Assembly (NCBI RefSeq): GCF_021602585.1
Contig: NZ_BQIP01000013.1
Span: forward strand, 62,001 to 126,000
Reading direction: 5' to 3'
DNA: 64,000 nucleotides
Origin: Pseudomonas faucium
GTDB taxonomy: Bacteria; Pseudomonadota; Gammaproteobacteria; Pseudomonadales; Pseudomonadaceae
Positions 29,388 through 38,845 of this stretch are shown here, piece after piece. The notes under the pieces were generated by a model, which saw only the letters and a program-made list of their open reading frames with translations, made no database searches and had not been told where the DNA came from. Both the position numbers and the translations under genes were made by a program. Numbering within the stretch: the stretch's first letter is position 1; every line of letters starts with the position of its first letter.

Positions 29388-31273
29388 GGGGCCGTTTCCT
29401 GGGCGACGGTGGCAGGCGCGAATTCTGGCTTGAGCCGGCCGTGCTCATCGAGCAGCCAGGCGTCCATGATCTGTCGCACCACGGGGGCAGCGACGCCGGA
29501 CCCGGATTCGCCGTTCTCGACCATCACCGACACCACGATCTTCGGATCGTCGGCGGGGGCGAAGGCGACGAACAGGGCGTGGTCGCGGTGGCGCTCCTGA
29601 AGTTTGTTGCGGTCGTACTTCTCGCCTTGCTTGATCGCCACCACCTGGGCGGTACCGCTCTTGCCGGCAATGCGGTACTGGGCGCCGGCCGCGGCCTTGC
29701 GCGCGGTACCCCGGGCGTTGTGCATCACCTGCTCCATGCCGTGGGTGACCTTGGCCCAGTCGGACTTGTCACGCAGCACGATGTCTTCCATCGGGTTGGG
29801 GTCCACCGGCAGCTGGCCTTCGATGGTCTTGGCCAGGTGCGGGCGGTTCCACACACCCTTGTTGGCGATCAGCGCGGTGGCCTGGGCCAGCTGCAGCGGG
29901 GTGGCCTGCATGTAGCCCTGGCCGATGCCGAGAATCAGGGTTTCACCCGGGAACCAGGCCTGGCGCCGGGTGGCGCGTTTCCATTCGCGCGACGGCATCA
30001 GCCCGGGCGATTCCTCGAACATGTCCAGGGCGACCTTCTGGCCGATGCCGAACTTGTTCATGTAGGTGGACAGCCGATCGATGCCCATCTTGTGGGCAAG
30101 GTCATAGAAGTAGGTGTCGTTGGAACGCATGATCGCGGTGTCGAGATCGACCCAGCCATCACCGGTGCGGTTCCAGTTACGGTATTTGTGGTCGTAGTTG
30201 GGCAACTGGTAGTAGCCAGGGTCGAACACCCGGCTGCCGGCGTTGACCACACCACTGTCGAGGCCGGCGATGGCCACGGCCGGCTTGATCGTCGAGCCGG
30301 GCGGATAGAGGCCGCGCAATACCCGGTTGAACAGCGGCCGGTCGATCGAGTCGCGCAGTTCGGCATAGGCCTTGAAGCTGATGCCGGTGACGAACAGGTT
30401 GGGGTCGAAGCTCGGCTGGCTGACCATCGCCAGCACCTCGCCGGTGCGCGGGTCAAGCGCAACGATCGCGCCACGGCGCCCGCCCAGGGCGGCCTCGGCG
30501 GCTTCCTGCAGCTTGATGTCCAGGCTCAGCACGATGTCCTTGCCGGGCTTGGGGTCGGTGCGCTTGAGCACGCGCAGCACCCGGCCACGGGCGTTGGTCT
30601 CGACTTCCTCGTAGCCGACCTGGCCATGCAGGTCGTCTTCGTAGAAGCGCTCGATGCCGGTCTTGCCGATATGGTGGGTGCCGCTGTAGTTGACCGGGTC
30701 GAGGGTCTTGAGCTCTTTCTCGTTGATCCGCCCGACATAGCCGACCGAGTGGGCAAAATGCGCACCCTGCGGGTAATGCCGCACCAACTGGGCCACCACC
30801 TCCACGCCTGGCAGGCGGAACTGGTTCACCGCCACCCGGGCGATCTGCTCCTCGTTGAGCTCGAACAGGATCGGCACCGGCTCGAACGGCCGGCGCCCCT
30901 GCTTCATGCGTTTCTCGAACAGCGTCCGGTCATCTGGGGTGAGTTCCAGCACTTCGACGATGTTGTCCAGCACTTGCTGCCAGTCCCCCGCGCGTTCGCG
31001 GGTCATCGACAGGCTGAAGCTTGGCCGGTTATCGGCGATGATTACCCCGTTGCGGTCGAAGATCAGCCCGCGTGTCGGCGGAATCGGCTGCACGTGCACC
31101 CGGTTGTTCTCCGACAGCGTGGAGTGATAGTCGTACTGGATGATCTGCAGGTAATACAGGCGGGCAATCAGCACACAGATCAGCAGCATGATCGCGATCG
31201 CGCCGAACACGACGCGGTTGCGCACCAGGCGGGCGTCTTTCTCGTGGTCCTTGAGACGGATCGGCTGCGACAT
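29384..31273 (-). CDS. mrdA: Penicillin-binding protein 2
   Basis: PBP2 is the transpeptidase of the elongasome. The 629-aa protein has one N-terminal membrane anchor (about 21-40) and a dimerisation/pedestal region with PPTRGLIFDRNG. The transpeptidase domain carries Ser327 in PPGSTIKPA, the SxN motif in MRSNDTYFYD and KSGTAQ at about 538. It follows rlmH and overlaps rodA. Confidence 0.97.
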   Translation of the reverse strand: MSQPIRLKDHEKDARLVRNRVVFGAIAIMLLICVLIARLYYLQIIQYDYHSTLSENNRVHVQPIPPTRGLIFDRNGVIIADNRPSFSLSMTRERAGDWQQVLDNIVEVLELTPDDRTLFEKRMKQGRRPFEPVPILFELNEEQIARVAVNQFRLPGVEVVAQLVRHYPQGAHFAHSVGYVGRINEKELKTLDPVNYSGTHHIGKTGIERFYEDDLHGQVGYEEVETNARGRVLRVLKRTDPKPGKDIVLSLDIKLQEAAEAALGGRRGAIVALDPRTGEVLAMVSQPSFDPNLFVTGISFKAYAELRDSIDRPLFNRVLRGLYPPGSTIKPAVAIAGLDSGVVNAGSRVFDPGYYQLPNYDHKYRNWNRTGDGWVDLDTAIMRSNDTYFYDLAHKMGIDRLSTYMNKFGIGQKVALDMFEESPGLMPSREWKRATRRQAWFPGETLILGIGQGYMQATPLQLAQATALIANKGVWNRPHLAKTIEGQLPVDPNPMEDIVLRDKSDWAKVTHGMEQVMHNARGTARKAAAGAQYRIAGKSGTAQVVAIKQGEKYDRNKLQERHRDHALFVAFAPADDPKIVVSVMVENGESGSGVAAPVVRQIMDAWLLDEHGRLKPEFAPATVAQETAP

Positions 31274-31289
31274 CGGACTGCTTACAGGC

Positions 31290-31757
31290 TCATTTGTGGT
31301 AAGGATGCCCGGACAGCACGGTCCAGGCGCGGTAGATCTGCTCGCCGATCAGTATCCTTACCAACGGGTGCGGCAAGGTCAGCGGTGACAGCGACCAGCG
31401 CTGCTCGGCGCGTGCGCAGACCTCCGGCGCCAGCCCTTCCGGGCCGCCCACCATCAAGTTCACCGTACGCGAGTCCAGGCGCCAGCGGTCCAGCTCGGTG
31501 GCCAGCTGCTCGGTACTCCAGGGCTTGCCATGGACCTCGAGGGTGACGATGCGTTCCCCCGGCTGCACTTTGCTCAGCATGGCTTCGCCCTCCTGACGGA
31601 TCAGGCGGGCGACGTCGGCATTCTTGCCACGGGTGTTCAGCGGTATCTCCACCAGCTCGAGCGACAGCTCCTGGGGCAGGCGCTTGGCATATTCATGCCA
31701 GCCTTCCTCGACCCACTTGGGCATGCGCGAACCGACCGCGATCAGGCGCAGACGCAC
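31290..31757 (-). CDS. rlmH: 23S rRNA pseudouridine1915 N3-methyltransferase
   Basis: RlmH is a SPOUT methyltransferase acting on m3-psi1915 in assembled ribosomes. The 155-aa sequence has the SAM-knot signature [15 protein letters not shown] and a C-terminal [20 protein letters not shown] followed by [14 protein letters not shown]. It lies six bases after rsfS, in the usual ribosome-related pair ahead of mrdA. Confidence 0.97.
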   Translation of the reverse strand: MRLRLIAVGSRMPKWVEEGWHEYAKRLPQELSLELVEIPLNTRGKNADVARLIRQEGEAMLSKVQPGERIVTLEVHGKPWSTEQLATELDRWRLDSRTVNLMVGGPEGLAPEVCARAEQRWSLSPLTLPHPLVRILIGEQIYRAWTVLSGHPYHK

Positions 31758-31763
31758 AGCGCT

Positions 31764-32195
31764 TTATTCCCGGTCTTTGAGCTTGTCGGTGAAGTAGTCG
31801 CTGGCGTTTTCCGGGCTGTGGTGCTTGGCGTCGGCGGCACGGCTCTGCTCGGCACCCAGCCACAGGCGCTCCAGGTCGTAGAACTGGCGGGCAGCGGCGG
31901 TCATCATGTGCACGATGACGTCGTTCAGGTCCAGCAGTACCCAGTCGCTGTCGCCCTTGCCTTCTTCGCCCAGCGGCTGTGCGCCTTCTTTCTTGACCGC
32001 TTCACGGACCTTTTCCAGCATCGCGTTGATCTGGCGGTTGGAGGTACCGGTGGCAATGATCATGTAGTCGGTGAGGCTGTGCTTGTCGCGCACGTCGATG
32101 ACCTGGATGTCCTGGGCCTTGACGTCTTCCAGCGCGCCGATGGTCAGCTTGACCAGTGCTTCGCCGCTGATGCCGTTGTTTTTTTGCTTGCTCAT
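31764..32195 (-). CDS. rsfS: Ribosomal silencing factor RsfS
   Basis: RsfS binds L14 on the large subunit and blocks subunit joining in starved cells. The product has 143 aa from ATG 32195; a TTG five codons upstream is also possible. The family core is DVRDKHSLTDYMIIATGTS and WVLLDLNDVIVHMM. A charged C-terminal tail of about 35 residues is typical of Pseudomonas homologues. Confidence 0.95.
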   Translation of the reverse strand: MSKQKNNGISGEALVKLTIGALEDVKAQDIQVIDVRDKHSLTDYMIIATGTSNRQINAMLEKVREAVKKEGAQPLGEEGKGDSDWVLLDLNDVIVHMMTAAARQFYDLERLWLGAEQSRAADAKHHSPENASDYFTDKLKDRE

Positions 32196-32240
32196 ATAAA
32201 ACTCGTTCAACTCGTTGGATGAGGCGCCCGCAGGGCACCG

Positions 32241-32900
32241 TCAGTTAGGCACACGATACAGTTCGTGTGCCTCGATGTAGGCCAGTACGGCGTCCGGCAC
32301 CAGGAACCTCACCGATTTGCCGCTGGCCAGCAGCTGTCGGATCTGTGTAGCCGACACCGCGAGCGGTGTCTGCCAGACGAACGAAATATTTCCCGCCGGG
32401 CCGGACATGGCGGTGGGATCGCTCTCGGAGCGCGCAGCCAGCAGGTTGCGCAGCTCGTCAGGGGGTTCGACGTCGGCATCCGGGCGTTGCAGCACCAGGA
32501 TGTGACAGTGTTGCAGCAATTCTTCCCAGCGGTGCCAGGCAGGCAGGCCGCAAAAGGCATCCCAGCCCAGCACCAGGAACAGCTGGTCAGCGGCGCCCAG
32601 TTCGGCGCGGATCGATTCCAGGGTGTCGATGGTGTACGACGGCTTGTCGCGCGCCAGCTCCCGGGCATCGACGCTCAGGCGTTCGACGCCCTGCACCGCT
32701 TCACGCACCATCGCCAGGCGATCCTGCGCCGCCACCTGCGGGGTATCGCGGTGCGGCGGCCGGGCGTTGGGCAGCAGGCGCAGCTCATCGAGCGCCATGA
32801 ACTCGGCCACCTCCAGCGCGCTGCGCAGGTGACCGATGTGCACAGGGTCGAAAGTACCGCCAAGAATGCCGATGCGCCGGACTGCCTGGGCCTTGCTCAA
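32241..32900 (-). CDS. nadD: Nicotinate-nucleotide adenylyltransferase
   Basis: NadD makes nicotinate adenine dinucleotide in NAD synthesis. The 219-aa protein has the nucleotidyltransferase motif [14 protein letters not shown] at about 11-24, RPPHRD, and the C-terminal [19 protein letters not shown] (the ISSTxIR motif). It starts with TTG at 32900, one base after the proA stop, so translation is probably coupled to proA. Confidence 0.95.
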   Translation of the reverse strand: MSKAQAVRRIGILGGTFDPVHIGHLRSALEVAEFMALDELRLLPNARPPHRDTPQVAAQDRLAMVREAVQGVERLSVDARELARDKPSYTIDTLESIRAELGAADQLFLVLGWDAFCGLPAWHRWEELLQHCHILVLQRPDADVEPPDELRNLLAARSESDPTAMSGPAGNISFVWQTPLAVSATQIRQLLASGKSVRFLVPDAVLAYIEAHELYRVPN

Positions 32901-32901
32901 C

Positions 32902-34173
32902 TCAGCAGGACTCCTGGCCGCGCAGTTGGCCGTCGCCGATCACCACGTACTTCTCGCAGGTCAGGCCTTCGAGGCCGACCGGGCCGCGGGCATGCAGCTT
33001 GTCGGTGGAAATGCCGATTTCCGCACCCAGGCCGTATTCGAAGCCGTCGGCGAAGCAGGTCGGGGTGTTGAGCATCACCGATGCCGAGTCGACTTCGGCC
33101 ATGAACTGGCGAGCCTGGCCCTGGTGTTCGGTGATGATCGAGTCGGTGTGGTGCGAGCCATAGTGGTTGATGTGCTCGATCGCCTGGTCCAGGCCATCGA
33201 CCACCCGAACCGACAGGATCGCGTCGAGGTATTCGGTGTGCCAGTCGTCTTCGGTGGCCGGCTTGGCATCGATCAGCGCGCGGGTGCGCTCGCAGCCACG
33301 CAGCTCGACGCCTTTTTCCTGGAAGCGGCGCGCCATTTCCGGCAGGAAGCCTGCGGCAACGCGCTGGTCGACCAGCAGGGTTTCCATGGCGCCGCAGATG
33401 CCGTAACGGTAGGTCTTGGCGTTGAACGCCACGCGCCAGGCCTTGTCCAGGTCGGCGTGCTCGGCCACGTAGACGTGGCAGATGCCGTCCAGGTGCTTGA
33501 TCACCGGCACACGGGCATCACGGCTGATGCGCTCGATCAGGCCACGGCCGCCGCGCGGGACGATGACATCGACGAACTCGGGCATGCTGATCAGCGCGCC
33601 GACCGCTTCCCGGTCGGTGGTCTCGACCACTTGCACCACCGCCGCCGGCAGGCCGGCCTCGGCCAGGCCACGCTGGATGCAGGTGGCGATGGCGCGGTTG
33701 GAGTGGATGGCCTCGGAGCCGCCACGCAAGATGGTGGCGTTGCCCGACTTCAGGCACAGGCTGGCGGCATCGATGGTCACGTTCGGGCGCGACTCGTAGA
33801 TGATGCCGATGACGCCCAGGGGCACACGCATCTTGCCGACCTGGATGCCCGATGGGCGATAGCTCATGTCGCGGATGGCACCGACCGGGTCCGGCAGGCT
33901 GGCCACCTGGCGCAGGCCGGTGATCATGCCGTCGATGCGCGCCGGGGTCAGGGCCAGGCGGTCCAGCAGCGCAGGCTCCAGGCCATTGCCGCGGCCGGCG
34001 GCCAAGTCCAGTTCGTTGGCTGCGGCGAGCTCGGCACGCGCGGCGTCCAGGGCATCGGCAGCGGCTTGCAGGGCGCGGTTCTTCTGCGCGGTGCTGGCAC
34101 GGGCGATCACCCGGGAGGCCTGGCGAGCGGCGCGACCCAAACGGGTCATATAGTCAAGAACGGACTCAGTCAT
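32902..34173 (-). CDS. proA: Gamma-glutamyl phosphate reductase
   Basis: ProA reduces gamma-glutamyl phosphate to glutamate semialdehyde in proline synthesis. The product has 423 aa from ATG 34173; the longer frame upstream is not family-like. Typical features are [36 protein letters not shown] and the catalytic-cysteine region [15 protein letters not shown]. It heads the minus-strand proA-nadD-rsfS-rlmH-mrdA-rodA-mltB-rlpA run. Confidence 0.97.
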   Translation of the reverse strand: MTESVLDYMTRLGRAARQASRVIARASTAQKNRALQAAADALDAARAELAAANELDLAAGRGNGLEPALLDRLALTPARIDGMITGLRQVASLPDPVGAIRDMSYRPSGIQVGKMRVPLGVIGIIYESRPNVTIDAASLCLKSGNATILRGGSEAIHSNRAIATCIQRGLAEAGLPAAVVQVVETTDREAVGALISMPEFVDVIVPRGGRGLIERISRDARVPVIKHLDGICHVYVAEHADLDKAWRVAFNAKTYRYGICGAMETLLVDQRVAAGFLPEMARRFQEKGVELRGCERTRALIDAKPATEDDWHTEYLDAILSVRVVDGLDQAIEHINHYGSHHTDSIITEHQGQARQFMAEVDSASVMLNTPTCFADGFEYGLGAEIGISTDKLHARGPVGLEGLTCEKYVVIGDGQLRGQESC

Positions 34174-34376
34174 GGGTTCGGTGTCTTGGCGAAGGGGAAA
34201 TCGGCTGATTATAACTGTCGCGCAGGTATACGCCCAGCGGCGGGTGGCGGATGGTCGAAAATGGCCGGTTCGATCTGTGGGTAAGTTGTAACGGCGCTTA
34301 TCGAAATGCCCCGGTTCAGCCTCCATTAAGCCATTCGTTGCTATCATCCGCGCCTTGCCCCTGATGAACTGCCAGC

Positions 34377-35069
34377 ATGCCAGATACAGCCCCCTGCCCT
34401 GCCCGCGCCCTGCCCGACAGCTTCTTCGACCAAGACGCCCAAACCCTGGCCAAGGCCCTGCTGGGCAAGGTCATCCGCCACTGCCACGGCGACCTGTGGC
34501 TGGCCGCGCGGATCATCGAGACCGAGGCCTACTACCTGACCGACAAAGGCAGCCACGCGTCCCTGGGCTACACCGAGAAGCGCAAGGCGCTGTTTCTCGA
34601 TGGCGGCCATATCTACATGTACTACGCACGTGGCGGCGACTCGCTCAACTTCAGCGCCAAGGGCCCGGGCAACGCGGTGCTGATCAAGTCGGCCTACCCT
34701 TGGGTCGACGCCATCTCCACGGCCAACAGCCTGGCGCAGATGCAACTGAACAACCCCGACGCCAGCGGCAACCTGCGCCCGCCGGAGCGCCTGTGCGCCG
34801 GGCAGACGCTGCTGTGCCGGGCCATGGGCCTGAAGGTGAGGCAATGGGACGCCCAGCGCTTCGACCCCGAGCGCCTTTATGTCGAGGACTGCGGCATCGC
34901 CGTGCCCAAGGTGATCCAGGCAGCCCGCCTGGGCATTCCCCATGGCCGCGACGAACACCTGCCGTACCGCTTCGTCGATGCCGAATACGCCCGCTTCTGC
35001 ACCCGGAACCCGCTGCGCCGTGGGCAAGTCGAAGGGCAAGATTTCTTCTTACATGAACAAGGAAGCTGA
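34377..35069 (+). CDS. DNA-3-methyladenine glycosylase (AAG/MPG type)
   Basis: The 230-aa protein belongs to the mammalian-type alkyladenine glycosylase family that removes 3-methyladenine and other damaged purines. Motifs include [12 protein letters not shown], the catalytic-region [20 protein letters not shown], and [20 protein letters not shown]. This type has a tyrosine that flips the base. The downstream DedA-PAP2 gene begins three bases after its stop. Confidence 0.93.
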   Translation: MPDTAPCPARALPDSFFDQDAQTLAKALLGKVIRHCHGDLWLAARIIETEAYYLTDKGSHASLGYTEKRKALFLDGGHIYMYYARGGDSLNFSAKGPGNAVLIKSAYPWVDAISTANSLAQMQLNNPDASGNLRPPERLCAGQTLLCRAMGLKVRQWDAQRFDPERLYVEDCGIAVPKVIQAARLGIPHGRDEHLPYRFVDAEYARFCTRNPLRRGQVEGQDFFLHEQGS

Positions 35070-35072
35070 AAC

Positions 35073-36389
35073 ATGGGCCAATGGCTCGACAGCCTGACCG
35101 GCTGGCTCAGCGCTAACCCACAGTGGCTTGGCCTGGCAATTTTCCTGGTGGCATGCGTCGAGTGCCTGGCCATCGCCGGCATCATCGTGCCCGGTACCGT
35201 GCTGCTGTTCGCGGTCGCGGTGCTGGCCGGCAGTGGCACCTTTACCCTCGGCCAGACCCTGCTGCTGGGGTTTCTGGGCGGCGTGCTCGGTGATGCCTTG
35301 TCCTACGCCATCGGCAAGTACTTCCACCAGAACATCCGGCGCTTGCCGCTGTTGCGCCACCACCCGGAATGGATCGGCAGCGCCGAAACCTACTTCCAGC
35401 GGTACGGCATCGCCAGCCTGCTGGTAGGCCGCTTCATCGGCCCACTGCGGCCCATGCTGCCGATGGTGGCCGGCATGTTCGACATGCCGCTGCCGCGCTT
35501 CATCGCGGTCAGCCTGGTGGCCGGCGCCGGCTGGTCGGTGGCCTACCTGCTGCCCGGCTGGGCCACCGGCGCGGCCATGCGCCTGCCGTTGCCAGAAGGC
35601 TTCTGGCTGGATGCCGGGATCATCGCCGGCACCCTGGCGGTGGTCATCGGCCTGAGCCTGAACAGCAGCATTCGCGACCAGCGCCATGGCACCCGGCTGG
35701 TCGCCGGCCTGAGCTTCCTGGCGCTGGCTGGCGTGTTCCTCGGCTGGCCGTATCTGAAGGAGTTCGATCAGGGCGTGATGACACTGGTCCAGGAACACCG
35801 CAGCCAGGCTCTGGACGGCGCCGTGGTGCTGGTGACTCGCCTGGGCGACTTCCGCACCCAGTTGTTCCTTGGCGGCCTGCTGACCGGCCTGCTGCTGCTC
35901 GCGCGCCAATGGCGCCATGCCGTGTTCGCCGGTGGCGCACTGATGGGCACGGCGATCGCCAATGGCACCTTGAAGTGGTTGTTTGCCCGCGCGCGGCCGG
36001 AGGTGCTGAGCGACCCGCTGACCAGCTACAGCATGCCCAGCGGGCACAGTTCGGCGTCGTTTGCGTTCTTTTTGGTACTGGCGGTGTTGGCGGGGCGTGG
36101 GCAGCCGCCACGCATGCGCCTGACCTGGGTAATGCTGGGCTGCATCCCGGCGCTGGCGATTGCCTTGTCGCGGGTGTACCTGGGGGTACATTGGCCGACC
36201 GACATCATGGCGGGGGCCTTGCTGGCCTGCTGCGTGTGCGCGGTGAGCCTGACCCTGGTGCAGCATCGCCAGCCGCTCAATGCCCTGCCGCAGCGGGTGT
36301 GGTGGCTGGTGCTGCCGGCCTGCGTCGCGTTGCTGGCGTTCTTTGCCATGCACGCGTTGCCGCAGGCGTTGTTGCGTTACCAGTATTGA
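35073..36389 (+). CDS. DedA-PAP2 fusion, probable undecaprenyl-phosphate recycling protein
   Basis: The 438-aa membrane protein joins two domains. Residues about 30-190 form a DedA/VTT domain with FLGGVLGDALSYAIG and VGRFIGPLRPMLPMVAG. Residues about 230-425 form a PAP2 phosphatase with the three-part signature KWLFARARP, SMPSGHSSA and SRVYLGVHWPTD. DedA proteins flip undecaprenyl phosphate, and PAP2 enzymes dephosphorylate undecaprenyl pyrophosphate. Placing both in one chain suggests coupled dephosphorylation and return of the carrier; this is inference. About ten membrane helices are expected. Confidence 0.9.
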   Translation: MGQWLDSLTGWLSANPQWLGLAIFLVACVECLAIAGIIVPGTVLLFAVAVLAGSGTFTLGQTLLLGFLGGVLGDALSYAIGKYFHQNIRRLPLLRHHPEWIGSAETYFQRYGIASLLVGRFIGPLRPMLPMVAGMFDMPLPRFIAVSLVAGAGWSVAYLLPGWATGAAMRLPLPEGFWLDAGIIAGTLAVVIGLSLNSSIRDQRHGTRLVAGLSFLALAGVFLGWPYLKEFDQGVMTLVQEHRSQALDGAVVLVTRLGDFRTQLFLGGLLTGLLLLARQWRHAVFAGGALMGTAIANGTLKWLFARARPEVLSDPLTSYSMPSGHSSASFAFFLVLAVLAGRGQPPRMRLTWVMLGCIPALAIALSRVYLGVHWPTDIMAGALLACCVCAVSLTLVQHRQPLNALPQRVWWLVLPACVALLAFFAMHALPQALLRYQY

Positions 36390-36390
36390 C

Positions 36391-36446
36391 CTGTAGCGGC
36401 CCTATCGCCGGCAAGCCGGCTCCCACAAGGGCGATAGGGCCGCTGC
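36391..36446. repeat. Single REP with flanking inverted arms
   Basis: A GCCGGCAAGCCGGCTCCCACA core is flanked by GCGGCCCTATCGC and GCGATAGGGCCGC, which pair exactly over 13 bases. It fills most of the gap between converging genes and may act as a terminator stem. Confidence 0.8.
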
Positions 36447-36453
36447 AAATCCC

Positions 36454-37044
36454 TCAGGCAAACAGCTCGCCCTGAATCCGCTCCAGCAGCTTCTGGATTT
36501 CGGCCAAACGCTGCGCCGGCGAGTCGATCGCCAGCAGGTCCAGCTTGTCCTCCTCCATGAACGGCAGCAGGTAAGCCAGCTGATTGCTCAGCGCCTGGCG
36601 CCCGTCGACCTCCCGCGGCATGTCCAGGGCCTCGACCATCGGGTGCTCGCCCAGGGCCACCAGCAGCGCCAGCAGGTCATCATCCTGCTCGGTCAGCGGG
36701 CTGTCCGGCTGCTCCGGTAGCCAGTGCACCTCGCCGAGCAGCAGCTGGTCCTTCTGCACCTCGGTCTGGCTCAGTTCGAAGCGGCGCACCCCTTCCACGC
36801 GAATGCCCAGCAAGCCATTGTCCTGCTGAACGAAGTCGCGGATCTGCGCCTCGCAACCAATCGATGCGACCTCAGGCGGCGCCTTGCCCACCTGTTCGCC
36901 TTCCAGGATGCACACCACACCAAAGCCGGTGCCCTGCTTCATGCACCGGCCGATCATGTCCAGGTAGCGTGCCTCGAAGATCTGCAAATCCAGCAGACAG
37001 CCAGGAAACAGCACGGTATCGAGCGGAAACAGCGGTAGCGTCAT
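36454..37044 (-). CDS. LON substrate-binding-domain protein
   Basis: The 196-aa protein consists only of the N-terminal (LAN/LON) domain of Lon protease, with no ATPase or peptidase part. It begins MTLPLFPLDTVLFPGCLLDL and has the family segment YLDMIGRCMKQGTGFGV. ATG 37044 is preferred over a GTG one codon upstream because of its spacing to AGGAG. Function is not established. The gene is just downstream of the lrgB-like gene on the same strand. Confidence 0.9.
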   Translation of the reverse strand: MTLPLFPLDTVLFPGCLLDLQIFEARYLDMIGRCMKQGTGFGVVCILEGEQVGKAPPEVASIGCEAQIRDFVQQDNGLLGIRVEGVRRFELSQTEVQKDQLLLGEVHWLPEQPDSPLTEQDDDLLALLVALGEHPMVEALDMPREVDGRQALSNQLAYLLPFMEEDKLDLLAIDSPAQRLAEIQKLLERIQGELFA

Positions 37045-37053
37045 CACAACTCC

Positions 37054-37770
37054 TCAAGCCACCAGGCTGACCGCCAACGGCAGGAACACCGCCGTGGCCA
37101 CCCCCATCAGGCTCATCGCCAACGCGGCAAACGCGCCGCACTCGTCACTTTCCTGCAGGGCCACCGAGGTGCCCACCGCATGCGCCGTCACGCCCAGCGA
37201 CATGCCGCGGGCCTCGGGGCTGTGCACACCAAAGCGGGTCAGTAGCGCGGGCCCGAAAATGGCGCCGATCACCCCGGTGATCAGCACGAACACCGCCGCC
37301 AGGGCCGCCACCCCGCCAATCTGCTCGGCCACCAGCATGGCGATGGGCGAGGTTACCGACTTGGGCGCCATGGTCATCAGGATCATGTGCTCGGCGCCGA
37401 ACCACCAGCCCAGCAGCAGGCAGCACAGCGTGGCGAACAGGCCTCCGATTACCAGCGTAGTAAATGTCGGCCAGAACAGCTGGCGGATGCGCCGCAGGTT
37501 CAGGTACAGCGGCACGGCCAACGCCACGGTGGCGGGGCCCAGCAGGATGTTCATGATTTCGGTGCTCTTGCGGTATTCACCGTAGTCGATACCGCACAGC
37601 AGCAGCACGCCAATCACCAGCACCATGGACACCAGCACCGGCTGCAGGAAGATCCAGCGCGTGCGCTCATAGGCGGCCAGCACGACCTGGTAGGCCCCAA
37701 GGGTAATGCCGATGCCGAACAGCGGATGGTGCACCACCGCATCCAGCGCACCTTGCCAATCGAGGCTCAT
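37054..37770 (-). CDS. LrgB/CidB family membrane protein
   Basis: The 238-aa integral membrane protein has about seven hydrophobic helices. It carries the family stretch MAPKSVTSPIAMLVAEQIGG and the C-terminal HAVGTSVALQESDECGAFAA. LrgB-type proteins modulate murein hydrolase activity and, in several bacteria and plastids, transport pyruvate or glycolate. It overlaps the upstream lrgA-like gene by four bases. Confidence 0.93.
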   Translation of the reverse strand: MSLDWQGALDAVVHHPLFGIGITLGAYQVVLAAYERTRWIFLQPVLVSMVLVIGVLLLCGIDYGEYRKSTEIMNILLGPATVALAVPLYLNLRRIRQLFWPTFTTLVIGGLFATLCCLLLGWWFGAEHMILMTMAPKSVTSPIAMLVAEQIGGVAALAAVFVLITGVIGAIFGPALLTRFGVHSPEARGMSLGVTAHAVGTSVALQESDECGAFAALAMSLMGVATAVFLPLAVSLVA

Positions 37771-38129
37771 GGCTGCTCCTCGCGCTTGCCCTGGCGGTGC
37801 ATGAGCCTTTGCATCAGCACGCCCACGAACACCAGGGTAACCAGGCAGGAAACCAGCAACGCCCCGGCGATGGCCCAGAAGTCGGCGGCAATGTCCTTGG
37901 CATACACCATCACCCCCACCGCCGGCGGCACCAGCAGCAACGGCAGGTAGCGCAGCAGGCTGCTGGCCGCCTCGTTCAGCGGCTTGCCCACTTCACCGCG
38001 GGCCATGAGGAAGAACAGCAACAGCAGCAGGCCGATGATCGGCCCCGGCAGCATCGGCACGCACAGATGATTGATTGCCGTACCCAGCAGCTGAAACAGC
38101 ACCAGCCAGGTCAAACCACGCAACAGCAT
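37767..38129 (-). CDS. LrgA/CidA family holin-like protein
   Basis: The 120-aa protein has four hydrophobic segments and the family motif PMLPGPIIGLLLLLFFLM. ATG 38129 sits six bases after AGGAG; a TTG two codons upstream is less likely. It is a holin-like partner of the LrgB protein encoded directly downstream, and the two probably act together in membrane permeability or small-acid transport. Confidence 0.92.
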   Translation of the reverse strand: MLLRGLTWLVLFQLLGTAINHLCVPMLPGPIIGLLLLLFFLMARGEVGKPLNEAASSLLRYLPLLLVPPAVGVMVYAKDIAADFWAIAGALLVSCLVTLVFVGVLMQRLMHRQGKREEQP

Positions 38130-38272
38130 AAGCAACTCCTTCGGGCATGCCGGCCATTATAAGCATGCGCCGTCGATAAGCCGATATTCGCCGAAAAGCG
38201 GGCAACTTGACTGAATCGGTTAGCCGTGCTGATCTTGCACATTCGTACCAAATGACAACCTGGAGAGTCGCG

Positions 38273-38728
38273 ATGCCCTTTGTACCGGTTACCGAGCTGT
38301 CGCAGTACGTAGGAAAGGAACTCGGACGTTCCCAATGGCTGAAGATCGATCAACAGCGCATCAACCTGTTCGCCGAGGCCACCGGCGATTTCCAGTTCAT
38401 TCATGTCGACCCGGAAAAAGCGGCGAAAACCCCGTTCGGCACCACCATTGCCCACGGCTTCCTGACCCTGTCGCTGATCCCCAAGCTGATGGAAGACATC
38501 CTGGTGATGCCCGAAGGGCTGAAGATGGTGGTCAACTACGGCCTGGACAGCGTGCGCTTCATCCAGCCGGTGAAAGTCGACAGCAACGTGCGGCTGAAAG
38601 TGGACCTGGGCGAAGTGATCGAGAAGAAGCCAGGCCAGTGGCTGCTAAAGGCCACCGTGACCCTGGAGATCGAAGGCGAGCAGAAACCTGCCTACATCGC
38701 CGAACCCCTGTCGCTCTGCTTCGTCTGA
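38273..38728 (+). CDS. MaoC-like (R)-specific enoyl-CoA hydratase
   Basis: The 151-aa hot-dog protein starts at ATG 38273 (MPFVPVTELSQYVGKELG). The hydratase-2 signature AEATGDFQFIHVDPEKAAKT, with catalytic Asp and His, is followed by PFGTTIAHGFLTLSL. It would hydrate enoyl-CoA or a related thioester; the physiological substrate is not evident from its neighbours. Confidence 0.92.
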   Translation: MPFVPVTELSQYVGKELGRSQWLKIDQQRINLFAEATGDFQFIHVDPEKAAKTPFGTTIAHGFLTLSLIPKLMEDILVMPEGLKMVVNYGLDSVRFIQPVKVDSNVRLKVDLGEVIEKKPGQWLLKATVTLEIEGEQKPAYIAEPLSLCFV

Positions 38729-38736
38729 CCCAAGCC

Positions 38737-38760
38737 TCATCGCGGGTTCGCCCGCGATGA
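38737..38760. repeat. Perfect 10-bp UUCG hairpin after the MaoC gene
   Basis: TCATCGCGGG and CCCGCGATGA enclose the tetraloop TTCG. It lacks a T-tract. The sequence resembles the core of the Pseudomonas REP (ATCGCGGGTTCGCCCGCGAT) but stands alone, so it is either a solitary REP or an mRNA 3'-end stem. Confidence 0.7.
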
Positions 38761-38845
38761 CCTGCGGATATTTCCACCCCGCCAGCCATACCTCAGCCCA
38801 CCCAATCTGCGGCATACTCGGCAGACCTATTGCCCGGATTCCGAC

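Noticed and set aside
38201-38235. TTGACT as -35 of a promoter for the MaoC gene
   Set aside because: At the proper distance the -10 candidate TGATCT matches the consensus poorly.
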